Below, piece after piece: positions 51,630 to 61,625 of a DNA stretch of 64,000 bases. Positions within the stretch are counted from its first letter, which is position 1. Each line of letters starts with the position of its first letter. The translations under genes were made by a program, and so were the position numbers. The notes below the pieces were generated by a model. It was not told the DNA's origin. It saw only the letters and a list, made by a program, of their open reading frames with translations, and ran no database searches. Source of the stretch: Streptomyces caniscabiei (GTDB lineage Bacteria > Actinomycetota > Actinomycetes > Streptomycetales > Streptomycetaceae); NCBI RefSeq assembly GCF_014930365.1, contig NZ_JABXWI010000001.1:321958-385957 (forward strand), read 5' to 3'.

Positions 51630-52243
51630 CCACGCTCCTCGTCATCGCCAAGGAGCCGCGGCCGGGCCGGGTGAAGACCCGGCTCACCCCGCCCTTCACC
51701 CCGGCGGGGGCGGCGGCGCTCGCCGAGGCGGCCCTCGCGGACACGCTGCGGGTGGTGGCCGCGACGCCCGCCCTCCGGCGCGTCCTGGTGCTGGACGGCC
51801 GGCCCGGTCCCTGGCTGCCGCCCGGCTTCGACGTCGTACCGCAGTGCGCGGGCGGCCTCGACGAGCGGCTCGCCGCCGCCTTCGCCGGATGCGACGGGCC
51901 GGCCCTGCTCATCGGCATGGACACCCCGCAGGTGACCCCCGAACTGCTGACCGTGGATTTCACCGGGTGCGACGCGTGCTTCGGTCCGGCCGAGGACGGC
52001 GGGTTCTGGGCCCTGGGACTCGCCGAGCCGGACCCGGCACTGCTGCGCGGGGTGCCGATGTCGACGCCCGTCACCGGAGCCGTCCAGCGCGCCCGGCTGG
52101 TGGCCGCCGGGCTGCGGGTCCGCGACCTGCCGCGTCTGAGGGACGTCGACACCGCCGCCGACGCCGAGGCCGTCGCCACGCTCGCGCCCCGCACCCGGTT
52201 CGCGGCGGAACTGGCCCGGCTGCGAGCGGTCAGTGGCCGATGA
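51626..52243 (+). CDS. TIGR04282-family nucleotidyl/glycosyltransferase-like protein
   Basis: A 205-residue GT-A fold protein: LLVIAKEPRPGRVKTRLTPP at the N terminus, GMDTPQVT and EDGGFWALGL in the middle. The family was named from arsenosugar biosynthesis but is widespread and resembles CofC-type nucleotidyltransferases. Translationally coupled to the GT2 gene, so both likely act on one sugar or activated phosphate substrate. Function in this cluster is not known. Confidence 0.9.
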   Translation: MTTLLVIAKEPRPGRVKTRLTPPFTPAGAAALAEAALADTLRVVAATPALRRVLVLDGRPGPWLPPGFDVVPQCAGGLDERLAAAFAGCDGPALLIGMDTPQVTPELLTVDFTGCDACFGPAEDGGFWALGLAEPDPALLRGVPMSTPVTGAVQRARLVAAGLRVRDLPRLRDVDTAADAEAVATLAPRTRFAAELARLRAVSGR

Positions 52244-52331
52244 GCGGCACGGGAGAGAGGACCGCGCCGGTGAACGGTACGCACGGGGACAGGGGCCTGC
52301 CGGTGGACGGTCCAGTACAGGAAGCCGGCCG

Positions 52332-53147
52332 ATGAACGGGCCCGTGGCAGAAGACCGGCCGACGAGCGGCACGCGGCGCGGTCCCGTGCGGCGAACCTGG
52401 TCCGGTGATCCGTACGCCGACGCCCTGCGCACCGGCCGCGGGCCGCTCTATCTGCGCCGCGGCGACGGCTGGTTGCTGCCGCTGGAGGTGGAGCGCTGGT
52501 GTGCCCGTGCCGACGCCGTCGATCTGGAGGCCCTGGGGAGGTGCGAGGGCGCCGTCCTCGACGTGGGGTGCGGGCCGGGGCGGCTGGTCGCGGAACTCGC
52601 CGCCCGGGGGCGGCCGGTGCTCGGCATCGACGTCAGCCGGGCCGCCGTCGCGCACACCCTGCGGCTCGGCGGCCAGGCGCTGCGGCGCTCCGTGTTCGAA
52701 CCGCTGCCCGGAGAGGGCCGCTGGAACAGCGTCCTGCTTCTCGACGGCAACCTCGGCATCGGCGGCGACCCCCACGCCCTCCTGTCCCGCGTGAACGAAC
52801 TGCTGTGTCCCGGCGGCCTCCTGATCGCCGAGACGGTCCCCGTGGACGTGGACGAGCGTGTCGAGGTCCGCCTCGTGGGCGGCGCCGAGGCCGCAGGCGC
52901 GGACGAGGGCGCCTTCCCCTGGGCCCGGCTCGGTACGCCGGCGCTGTTGCGGCACGCCCGTCGGCTCGGCTGGCGCGCGGTCGATCAGTGGACGGCGGGC
53001 GGGCGCTCCTTCGTCGTGCTGCGCAGCCGCGCCCGCCGCCGCACCCGCAGCGCCAGCAGCAGCGCCGAACCGCCGAACAGCACGGCTGTGATCAGCCACC
53101 AGCGGGCGGCGAAGCCGTCCGCGGACAGGCCGGTGGCGGATTCGTAA
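52332..53147 (+). CDS. SAM-dependent methyltransferase
   Basis: A 271-residue class I methyltransferase with motif I VLDVGCGPGRLVAELAARG, motif II/III GIDVSRAAV and LLLDGNLGIGGDP, and LLIAETVPVDVDE. ATG 52332 follows AGGAAG. The conserved domain ends near residue 235; the last 40 residues (RSRARRRTRSASS...) read through the 3' end of the convergent gene, an overlap of 163 bases. Probably a C-methyl or O-methyl transferase for the cluster product. Confidence 0.9.
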   Translation: MNGPVAEDRPTSGTRRGPVRRTWSGDPYADALRTGRGPLYLRRGDGWLLPLEVERWCARADAVDLEALGRCEGAVLDVGCGPGRLVAELAARGRPVLGIDVSRAAVAHTLRLGGQALRRSVFEPLPGEGRWNSVLLLDGNLGIGGDPHALLSRVNELLCPGGLLIAETVPVDVDERVEVRLVGGAEAAGADEGAFPWARLGTPALLRHARRLGWRAVDQWTAGGRSFVVLRSRARRRTRSASSSAEPPNSTAVISHQRAAKPSADRPVADS

Positions 53148-53479
53148 CGGTCCGCCACCCGGCCGCTGATCAGCGGGAACCACACCAACAGCAGCAGCCC
53201 GGACAGGACGGCGGGCACGCGGACGTACGCCACCAGTTCCCGGTGGCCGGCCTCGCCCGACGCCCGGACGAGCGCGCGGTCGGCGATCGCGTACAGCGGC
53301 AGCAGCACGAGGTCGTGCACCACCGCCGCGCCCACGAACCACAGCGTGACCGCGAACCAGTCGTCGGAGAGCAGCCGCACACCCGCGTATCCGGCCAGTG
53401 CGAACGAGCAGGCCAGGAGCAGCAGTGGGAACGGACTGCCGACCCGCGCCCGAAGCCTTGTCGTCCCAGGTGCTCTCAT
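52985..53479 (-). CDS. Polytopic membrane protein of the envelope cluster
   Basis: A 164-residue protein with four membrane helices (FPLLLLACSFALAGYAGV, WFAVTLWFVGAAVVHDLVL, LSGLLLLVWFPLI, WWLITAVLFGGSALLLAL). ATG 53479 overlaps the stop of the upstream molybdopterin gene by one base, so they are co-translated. No family recognised; a membrane partner of the redox protein is likely. Confidence 0.75.
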   Translation of the reverse strand: MRAPGTTRLRARVGSPFPLLLLACSFALAGYAGVRLLSDDWFAVTLWFVGAAVVHDLVLLPLYAIADRALVRASGEAGHRELVAYVRVPAVLSGLLLLVWFPLISGRVADRYESATGLSADGFAARWWLITAVLFGGSALLLALRVRRRARLRSTTKERPPAVH

Positions 53480-54786
53480 CACAGGTCTCCGAACGTCAGC
53501 CGGGCCACCCACTTGGTGTTGAGCACACCGGGCGCGGCGGGCACGATGATCCGCGCCGGATGGCCGTGGTCGGGGGTCAGGGGCTCGCCGTTGACGTCCA
53601 GGGCGAGCAGGGAACGCGCGTCGCGTACCTGGTTGTCGCGCAGCGCGGCCCGGCGGAAGGCGCCGCGCCGCTGGAGTGATTCCACCAGGACGTCGGGCGC
53701 CGAGCCCGGCTCGTACCCGACGAGCGCGGCGAGGTCACGCAGCCGTACGCCCCGCCACCACTGGTCGGAGGTGGACCAGCCCTCGACACACGCGATCGGC
53801 AGCGCCGCACTGTGCAGCGGCAGCTCCAGCAGTTGGGCGCGGCTCAGCCGGACGGTCCCCGACGGCCCGGTGACGACCAGCCGCCACGCCTCCTCGCTCG
53901 TCTCGGCCGGGTCGATCCCCCGGGACGCGGCCGTCTTGTTGATCTGGAAGCCGCCGGGCCCGCTGCCCGGCTCGGCACCGCCGTGCGGGGCGAGCAGGGC
54001 CGTACGCCGCAACGGCCCGTCGAAGTTCTGCCCCGCGCTCGTGGCGAGGAGCAGCAGCGAGCCGCCCCCGACCAGCCCCACGGCACCGCGCCGCGACACC
54101 GTGGGCTCGGCGGGGTCCGGCGCCACGAGAGAGGGTTCCTCCGCGGACACCGGTGGCGGAACGGCTCCCCCGGGCGCCGACCGCGAGTCCGCTTCCGCGT
54201 CCTCGGCCCGCTCCTCTCCGCTCCCCCGCATCCGGCGCAGGTTGCGCAGGGCCGTCGGTGCCCGCAGCACCACATGGACCCCGAACGCCGCGAAGAACAC
54301 CCACGCCCCGTAGAAGTGCAGCGGGTAGAAGGAGCCGGGGAACACGTAGTCGAGCTGGATGTTCAGCAGCCCCGTCACGAACTCGAACAGCACTCCGCCG
54401 ACCAGCAGGAGCAGCGAGATCCGCTCCAGGGCGTGGGTGAGCGAGCGCGCCGGGGGCAGCTGGAACAGCCTCGGCACCACCGACCACAGCTTGGCCAGCA
54501 CCACGGGGACCAGGGCGATCCCGAGCGTGACATGGACGCCCTGGGTGAGCCGGTACAGCCAGTGCGGATTCGTCGGCCAGGCGAAGAGGTAGAAGCCGAG
54601 GATCCCCTTGTCCCCGGTCTTGTCGTTCACCGGTGACAGGTTCGGGTTGTAGGCGGCGTACGACAGCAGCCCCGTCACGAAGAGCACCGTGACACCGACG
54701 AGCAGCACCACGCCGAGGACGGAGGTGAACCAGGGGCCGCGCAGCGGGCTGCGCCAGAAGGCGGGAGAGGAGGGAGACCGTGCCAT
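53479..54786 (-). CDS. Cytochrome b-like membrane domain fused to sulfite-oxidase-type molybdopterin domain
   Basis: A 435-residue protein. The N-terminal 185 residues have four or five membrane helices with paired histidines (WLYRLTQGVHVTLGIA, PLHFYGAWVFFAAFGVHVVL) suggesting a b-type cytochrome. After a 50-residue linker and one more hydrophobic segment comes an oxidoreductase molybdopterin domain of the sulfite oxidase/YedY type, with the molybdenum Cys in LPIACVEGWSTSDQWWRG and PDHGHPARIIVPAAPG. Fusion of both in one chain suggests electron transfer between an exported substrate site and the quinone pool. Coupled to the small membrane protein gene. Confidence 0.9.
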   Translation of the reverse strand: MARSPSSPAFWRSPLRGPWFTSVLGVVLLVGVTVLFVTGLLSYAAYNPNLSPVNDKTGDKGILGFYLFAWPTNPHWLYRLTQGVHVTLGIALVPVVLAKLWSVVPRLFQLPPARSLTHALERISLLLLVGGVLFEFVTGLLNIQLDYVFPGSFYPLHFYGAWVFFAAFGVHVVLRAPTALRNLRRMRGSGEERAEDAEADSRSAPGGAVPPPVSAEEPSLVAPDPAEPTVSRRGAVGLVGGGSLLLLATSAGQNFDGPLRRTALLAPHGGAEPGSGPGGFQINKTAASRGIDPAETSEEAWRLVVTGPSGTVRLSRAQLLELPLHSAALPIACVEGWSTSDQWWRGVRLRDLAALVGYEPGSAPDVLVESLQRRGAFRRAALRDNQVRDARSLLALDVNGEPLTPDHGHPARIIVPAAPGVLNTKWVARLTFGDL

Positions 54787-54901
54787 GCCCCGACGCTAGG
54801 CCCGGAGCACCCGCTCGGAGGGTGCGCGACTCATGACGAAAGGCTGACGTCCGCGCCTGTCGGGAGCCCACGGGCAACCGCCCGGCCTAACGTCTCCGAG
54901 C

Positions 54902-56248
54902 GTGAACCGTGATCTTCGCCGCGATCCGCGCCGCGATCTCCGCCGCGACCTCTACGCCGTCTCGGCCGCCGCACTGCTCGTGGTGGTGACCGCGTCGGTC
55001 GGCGTCGCCATCAAGCGCGCCGACGACGTCCTGCACGTCGGCTGGCCACCCCTGTACGCCAACTGGCTGCCCCACACCGGCCCCGGCACCCCCTCCGCGA
55101 TCATCGTCGCCGCCGCCGTCGTGGCGTACGGCCCTCCGCTGGCCGCCAGGCTGCCCTGGCGTCCGCTGCTGTGGAGCGCGTGGGGCACCGCCCTGGCATG
55201 GACCTTCTCCCTCGCCCTCGTCGACGGCTGGCACCGCGGCATCGCCCGCCGCCTGACGACCAAGTACGAGTACCTCCAGGTCATCGAACGCTTCGACGAC
55301 ATCCCCGCCACCCTGCGGAGCTTCACCGACCACATCCTGCTCGGCTCCCCCGACCACTGGCCCCCGCACGTCGCCGGCCACCCGCCGGGCGCCACCCTCA
55401 CCTTCGTCCTCCTCGACCGGATCGGCCTGGCCGGCGGGGGGTGGGCGGGCGTCTTCGTCATCACCGTCGGGGCGACCACCGCGGTCGCGGTCCTCGTCAC
55501 CATACGGACGCTGGCGAGCGAGACCCTGGCCCGCCGCGCTGCCCCCTTCCTGGTCCTCGCCCCTGCTGCGGTCTGGATGGGCACATCGGCGGACGGGTAC
55601 TTCGCGGCGGTCGCCGCCTGGGCCACGGCCCTCCTCGCGCTCGCGGTGACGGGCCATCGCCCGGCGGCCACCGCGCTCGCCGCCGGACTCCTCTTCGGCC
55701 TCGCCCTCTACCTGTCGTACGGCCTCACCCTCTTCGCCGCCATGGCCAGCACCGTCCTGCTGCTGGGCTCCCGACGGCTGCCGGCCCTCCTCTACGCGGT
55801 CGCCGGCCTCCTCGTCGTCCCGGTGGCCTTCACCGTGGCAGGCTTCGACTGGTGGGAGGCGTATCACCTGCTCGTCGAGCGGTACCACCAGGGCGCCGGC
55901 GGCTTCCGCCCGTACGGCTACTGGCTGTTCGCCAATCTCGCCTGCACGGTCCTCGTCGTGGGACCGGCCACGGTGGCGGGGCTGCGCAGGGCGGGCGCCC
56001 GTCTCGCCCGATGGCACGCGACGCCCGTCTCCGAGCGCTCCGTGGGGCTCCTGCTCTGCGCGGCCCTGGCGATGCTGCTCGCGGCCGACGTGTCCGGGAT
56101 GAGCAAGGCGGAGACGGAACGGATCTGGCTGCCGTTCGCGCTGTGGCTGGTCTCGGCAGGCGCGTTCCTCGACCGTCCCCGGACGTGGCTGACCGCCCAG
56201 GCGATCCTGGCGCTCCTCCTCAACCACCTGTTGCTGACCGGCTGGTGA
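54902..56248 (+). CDS. Polytopic glycosyltransferase-like membrane protein (GT-C type)
   Basis: A 448-residue protein with about eleven membrane helices, GTG start at 54902. A basic leader with RRDPRRDLRRDL (an in-frame DNA repeat) precedes the first helix. Large loops contain HWPPHVAGHPPGATL and SKAETERIWLPFALWL, similar to GT-C mannosyltransferases and ArnT-like proteins that use polyprenyl-phosphate sugars, though no family is certain. As the last gene of the cluster it could use the lipid-linked sugar made by the GT2 enzyme outside the membrane. Confidence 0.82.
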   Translation: MNRDLRRDPRRDLRRDLYAVSAAALLVVVTASVGVAIKRADDVLHVGWPPLYANWLPHTGPGTPSAIIVAAAVVAYGPPLAARLPWRPLLWSAWGTALAWTFSLALVDGWHRGIARRLTTKYEYLQVIERFDDIPATLRSFTDHILLGSPDHWPPHVAGHPPGATLTFVLLDRIGLAGGGWAGVFVITVGATTAVAVLVTIRTLASETLARRAAPFLVLAPAAVWMGTSADGYFAAVAAWATALLALAVTGHRPAATALAAGLLFGLALYLSYGLTLFAAMASTVLLLGSRRLPALLYAVAGLLVVPVAFTVAGFDWWEAYHLLVERYHQGAGGFRPYGYWLFANLACTVLVVGPATVAGLRRAGARLARWHATPVSERSVGLLLCAALAMLLAADVSGMSKAETERIWLPFALWLVSAGAFLDRPRTWLTAQAILALLLNHLLLTGW

Positions 56249-56470
56249 CCCGGCGGCCGAAACGAACGTGATGGGTGACGGCTGTCGGCCAAAGGCGGTT
56301 CATCGATGTGGAGGCGGCGTTCCGCCTGGGGGCGTGTGTCGTGCCGGCGGATGAGCGCGGCTCACACCCGGACCGCCGCTCGCCGAGCCGGGCGTGGTAC
56401 AGGTGATGAGCCTTCGTCCCGACGATGGCGTGGCCATCGACGCACGGCCGGAGCGACCGCATCTGGGGTG

Positions 56471-56577
56471 TCATGCCGAGTGCTGGTAGATCAGCTGGGC
56501 CCGCTCCGAGGACTGGCCGGCGCGGACCATGAGGTCCTTCAGCTTGGCGCCGGTGTCGGCGGCCAGGGTGTTACGCC
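56471..56577 (-). pseudogene. C-terminal fragment of a tyrosine integrase
   Basis: A minus-strand frame reads NTLAADTGAKLKDLMVRAGQ then SSERAQLIYQHSA and stop. This is the end of a phage-type integrase: the helix after the Arg-H-Arg box and the catalytic Tyr in LIYQH. The rest of the gene is missing or out of frame; the bases after the stop may continue it in a shifted frame. Confidence 0.7.
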
Positions 56578-56621
56578 GAGAGCGTCCGCGTGCTCGTCAG
56601 CGCCCGCGTCAGTCGTCTGAG

Positions 56622-57002
56622 AGGAAGCGCCCGCACCAGCCCCACGCATGGTGCGACGACGAAGAGTTCGCTCGGATCAAGTCCGCCGCCGCCCGGTGCA
56701 ATCTGTCCGTCGCCGGGTTCCTCGCCCGCACCACCGCCGAGATCGCCGACGAACGCGAAGTGATCACAACCCTGTTCGACAGTCGACGTGGGCTCGGCCG
56801 GGCCGACAGCAAGCTCAACCAGGCCGTCACATCACTCGACTCCGGTGCGGACGCCCCGCAGCTCGAAGTAGCCATCGCCGCCGTACGACGGGCTGCCGAC
56901 ACCGACCCCCTGGCTGGTGATGCGGAGCGCCCCACTCCATCCCATCTGCCTCCGAGCAGATCCCTTCGGACGGGACTGCCTCCTGCCCCTGGACGAGGGT
57001 GA
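56622..57002 (+). pseudogene. MobC-like mobilisation protein remnant
   Basis: About 90 residues starting RKRPHQPHAWCDDEEFARIK, then AAARCNLSVAGFLARTTAEI and RADSKLNQAVTSLDSGADA resemble the ribbon-helix-helix MobC/relaxosome proteins of actinobacterial plasmids and integrative elements. No convincing start codon; the frame probably lost its N terminus, and the last 30 residues look like readthrough. Next to an integrase fragment on the other strand, this marks a decayed element. Confidence 0.55.
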
Positions 57003-57024
57003 TTCACCCTCGTCCAGGGGCAGG
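56982..57024. terminator. Long palindrome/terminator of the ABC operon
   Basis: A 21-base perfect inverted repeat (cctgcccctggacgagggtg ... complement) with a one-base centre. It lies 17 bases past the 3' end of the minus-strand permease gene and can end transcription from both sides. Confidence 0.85.
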
Positions 57025-57040
57025 GTCCGGCAACGGAGGC

Positions 57041-59901
57041 TCAGTGCGCGGCGCGGCGGGCCAGCGCACCGCGCGAGCGGGTCACCAGCGCGGCGAGCAC
57101 GGCGGCGCCGAGGGGCACGGCCACCAGGAGGGCGGCGAGCGTCTCCCAGGGGACGATGATCGGCACGTACGGCGGGGCGTCACCGGCGCCGCCCCAGCCG
57201 TTGTCGAGAGCCTCCTGGTAGAAGCGCGTCTGCTCGCGCTCCTCGGTGAGCCGCAGCCCGACCGCGGGCAGGACACCGGCCGCCGAGCCGAGGACCACAC
57301 CCATCGCGGCGACCACACCGCACTGGAAGCCGCTGAGCATGCGGCGCACCCCGGGCGGGGCTCCGACCGCGGCGAGCGTCTTGAGATCGGCCTCCGCGTC
57401 GGCCTGGGCGAGACCGGTGGCGATCCCGGCTGCACCGATGGTGACCAGGCCGGCGAAGACGGTCAGCGCGAGCAGGACGAGCCCGTTCTCGTCGACCCAG
57501 CCCTGCTCCACGGTCAGCTCGACGTTGCTGCCGAGCTTGGCGATCTCGGCGTCGAGCTTCTGCCGCTCCTCGGTGCCGGGGATCCGGTCGGTGGTGAAGA
57601 AGGCGCCGAGGGGGACGGTGGTCAGTCCGGCGGCCTTGGCGGCGGCGGGGCTGAGCACGCTCTGCACTCCGTAGGAGTCGGGCGAGCCGGGCACCTGGTA
57701 GGCGGGGAAGGACTTCAGCTCGCCCGGGACCGGCTTGTTCTGCTGGGCGGCGCGGTCGGCGGCCTTCGGGTCGGTGATCAGCTTGATGCCGACGGCGCCG
57801 TTCCTGTCGACCTGGGGCTTGTGGAAGCTGAGGAGCTTTCCGTCGGCGAGGGCCTTGGCCGCGCCCGGGTCGTCGATGCCGAGGACCTTCAGGAGCGGGG
57901 CGTCGGCGATGAGGAGACCGCCGTCGACGTAGATGCCGTTGCCGTCGGGCGAGACGCAGCGCCAGTCCTTGGCGAGCGCGCGCCGCTCCTCCTTGCTGTA
58001 CTTCTCCGCGGGGTCGGAGCCGTCGGGGGTGCTGGCCCACAGCGGGCACTCGTTGGCCGGCGGGATGACGACCTCGAAGCGGCCACAGCCCTCGCCCTCG
58101 TCGTACGGGGCGCAGCCGGGCTTGCCGACGGCGATCCGGAACACGTCGGCGCGGACGTCGACAGGCAGCGTCCGCTGCACGGCGTCGCGGACCTCGGGGA
58201 CGTCCCGGCCGCCCTCCTCGGTGACGAGCGCGGCGACGGCCCCGTACGGCAGGCCGGCCTGGTACTCGGCCTGACTCTGGGCGTCGCTGCTCGCGGCGTA
58301 CGTCGAGACGGCGACGGTGCCCGCGACGGCGGCCAGGACGGCGGCGACAGCGGGTGCCGTACGGCCCCGGTTGCGGACGGCGTCCCGCAGGGCGAGGCGC
58401 GGCGAGAGCGGCAGCCAGCGGCTGGCCCGGCCGAACAGGCCGACCAGGGCGGGCGTCATGGCGACCACACCCAGCTCGGCGACGGCCGAGCCACCCGCGA
58501 CCAGGGCGAACTGGTCGGAGACGACCGAGCCGTACAGGGCGACGGCCGCGCCGAGCAGGACGGCGCCCAAGCCGATCAACGGCAGCACGCGGTTGCTGCG
58601 GCGCACGCCGCGACGGCCGGTGAGGGAGGCCAGGACGGTCTGCCGGGAGGCGGTGACGGCCGGGACGATCGCGGAGAGCAGGCCGGTGAGGACGGCGAGC
58701 GCGGCGATGGCGAGCAGTTCCAGCGGCCTGACGGTGAAGCCGCCGAACCGCTGCCCCATGTAGTCCTCGAGGAGCGGCCGGAGGGCGAAGGTCAGGACCA
58801 GGGCGAGGACCATGCCGACCAGGGCCGCCGCGGCGCCGATGACGAGGCCGCCGCTCAGCACGATGGCCCGGATGTGGCTGCGGGCACCGCCGTTGGCGCC
58901 GACCAGGCCCAGCTGGCGGCGGGAACGACGGGCACCGACGGCGAAGGCGGGACCGGCGAGCAGGCAGATCTCCAGCATCGCCAGGCCGACGACCGTGCCC
59001 ACGGCGGCGAGCGCGGCGGCGTCGGCGCCCCCGCTCTCGTAGTCGGCCCAGCCTTCCTTCTGGTAGAGCGGCACCTCGGAGTCGGCGGGCGGGTCGAGGG
59101 CCACGGCCCGCGAGGTGACCAGGACGCCCTTGGCGTTGATCGCCTGGACCGTGTTCCACGTGAAACCACCGGACTTCTTCACCAGGTAGGTGGTGGAGTC
59201 CTCGGGCTTCGGCAGTCCGGCCTTCTCGACCGCCTTGGCGTACGGCGCGAGGAAGGCCCCCGGCAGGGCGTTGACCTGCTGTGCCTTGAGGTCGCTGGGC
59301 AGCTCGTACGAGCCGCTGATCACATAGGTGCGGTCGAAGCCGCGGGCGGTGAGGGTGGAGCCGACGGACAGCCCGCTGCTCTCCAGGAACCGGGTGGTCG
59401 CGGCGATCTCGTCGTTCTTCTCGGGGAAGCGGCCCTCCTGCAGCCGCATGATGCCCCGGGCGACGGGATCGACGGCGGCCAGCTCACGGACCTCGGCCTG
59501 GAGCAGACCGTGTCTGGTGGTCAGCTTGGCGCTGCCCCTGCTGTCGGTCAGCACCGTCGAACCGGCCGGGATGCTCTTGGTGACATCGGTCGGGCCGTCA
59601 GGCCAGGACTCGCCCGGCGAGTCGTAGTCCCCGGCCGGGGTGTGCTGCTCGCCCTCGGGGTCCTGCAGGATGGCCACGCCGGCCGCTCGGGCATCTGAGA
59701 AGCGAGCGTCGGCGGCACCCAGGGTGCGCTCCATCCGCTGCGCGGGGGTGAGTTCGGCGCTGCGCAGGGTCAGGTCCAGGGCGCTCACGCCCAGGATCGG
59801 CAGCGCGATCATCGCGAGGACGAGGAAGCTGCGGCCCTTGTAGCGCCAGGCGTCACGGCGGGCGATACGGACCGCGGCCCGCCAGGAGTGGAACCAGGTC
59901 G

Positions 59902-59905
<4 letters not shown>
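57041..59905 (-). CDS. FtsX-like ABC transporter permease
   Basis: A 954-residue MacB/FtsX-type permease with two FtsX repeats. The first helix is at about 28-48, then a long extracellular domain to about 290, three helices, a central pair around 430-490, a second extracellular domain (about 520-800, with four cysteines) and three C-terminal helices. GTG 59905 overlaps the ATPase stop by GTGA. Such systems export lipids, peptides or drugs, or transmit force to envelope enzymes. Controlled with the ATPase by the upstream PadR gene. Confidence 0.93.
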
Positions 59906-60639
<734 letters not shown>

Positions 60640-60750
60640 GGTTCCCCCTCGGGCGTACGCCGGCGAACGGCCGGGCGTCGGTGCGACGGACGGTCGTTGG
60701 CAGCGCCGTGCGTACGGTATGGGTCTGGTCGGGTGGTTCGGATCTTCATG

Positions 60751-60840
60751 TGGGTCGGGTGGACCCGGTGGGTCGAGTGGACCTGGTGGGTCGGGTGGAC
60801 CTGGTGGGTCGAGTGGACCTGGTGGGTCGGGTGGACCTGG
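60751..60840. repeat. 18-bp tandem repeat, five copies
   Basis: tgggtcgggtggacctgg and tgggtcgagtggacctgg alternate in five consecutive 18-bp units in the 265-base gap between padR and the ABC ATPase gene. Confidence 0.93.
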
Positions 60841-60904
60841 TGGACTCGGTCGGCCCTGTGGATCGGTCGGTCGGGTGTTCAGGGCCGGTCGTGAAGGGCG
60901 GACG

Positions 60905-61558
60905 TCACGGGCGGTGGCGTGCGGCCTCCTCTGCCTCGGCCCCCGCCCGCGCTCCCGTCCCCGCCGCTCCCGCCGCCCCCGGCGAGGCCGGTTCCGGCCC
61001 CGCCGCCGGGGCGGTCGACGAGAGACGGATCAGCCGGGACTCGCAGTGGTCGAGCCAGCGCGCCTCGGCCTCGGTCTGGAAGATCAGCTGCTCCAGGACG
61101 AGGAGCCAGGCGATGTCGTCCCGCTCCCGGGCCCCGTTCTTCTCCACGGCGGTGAGGGCCTGTGCCTTCAGCCGGGTGTAGTCCTGCATGGCCTTCACGG
61201 TGTGTCGGCGCTGGGACTGGATGACGTCACGGATGTCGACCCCGGGCGCCCCGACGGCCATGGCCAGCTTGATGGCCAGCTCGTCACGGGCCGGGCTGGT
61301 GCGGTCGACGGGGTTCTCGAACCAGCTGCGCAGTTCGACGCGACCGCTGTCGGTGATCGTGTAGAGCGGATGGCCGGCCTCGTCCTCGCCGTCCTGCACG
61401 ACCATGCCGTCGCGTTCGAGCCGGCTGAGCGTCGTGTAGACCTGACCCACGTTGAGGGGCCAGGTGGAGCCGGTACGGGACTCGAACTCCGTACGGAGCT
61501 GTGAGCCGTAGCGCGGGCCGCGTTCGAGGAGGGCGAGAAGCCCGTGACGGATGGACAT
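60905..61558 (-). CDS. PadR-family transcriptional regulator
   Basis: A 217-residue regulator. The winged helix covers about 1-85 (LALLERGPRYGSQLRTEFES, WPLNVGQVYTTLSRLERDGM, PLYTITDSGRVELRSWF) and the C-terminal Vir-type coiled-coil about 95-185, followed by an Ala/Gly-rich tail. No ribosome site precedes ATG 61558; the AT-rich TATACATACTCGGT just upstream suggests a leaderless transcript. It likely represses its own gene and the downstream ABC exporter. Confidence 0.92.
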   Translation of the reverse strand: MSIRHGLLALLERGPRYGSQLRTEFESRTGSTWPLNVGQVYTTLSRLERDGMVVQDGEDEAGHPLYTITDSGRVELRSWFENPVDRTSPARDELAIKLAMAVGAPGVDIRDVIQSQRRHTVKAMQDYTRLKAQALTAVEKNGARERDDIAWLLVLEQLIFQTEAEARWLDHCESRLIRLSSTAPAAGPEPASPGAAGAAGTGARAGAEAEEAARHRP

Positions 61559-61579
61559 ACCGAGTATGTATACCGAGTA
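61557..61579 (-). promoter_or_regulatory. Direct repeat at the padR start codon
   Basis: ATACCGAGTA occurs at 61557-61566 and 61570-61579, a 13-bp period, overlapping the ATG. The interposed GTATGTATAC is partly palindromic. Probable PadR operator covering the promoter. Confidence 0.5.
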
Positions 61580-61625
61580 AGTCCGCGTGGACCAAGCGTC
61601 CTGAGGTGGACTCCGGAGGTCCGAC

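Noticed and set aside
56999..59698. Plus-strand open frame of about 899 codons
   Set aside because: Antisense to the FtsX-like permease, whose frame has clear helices and coupling to the ATPase. Composition is low complexity, so it is a shadow frame.
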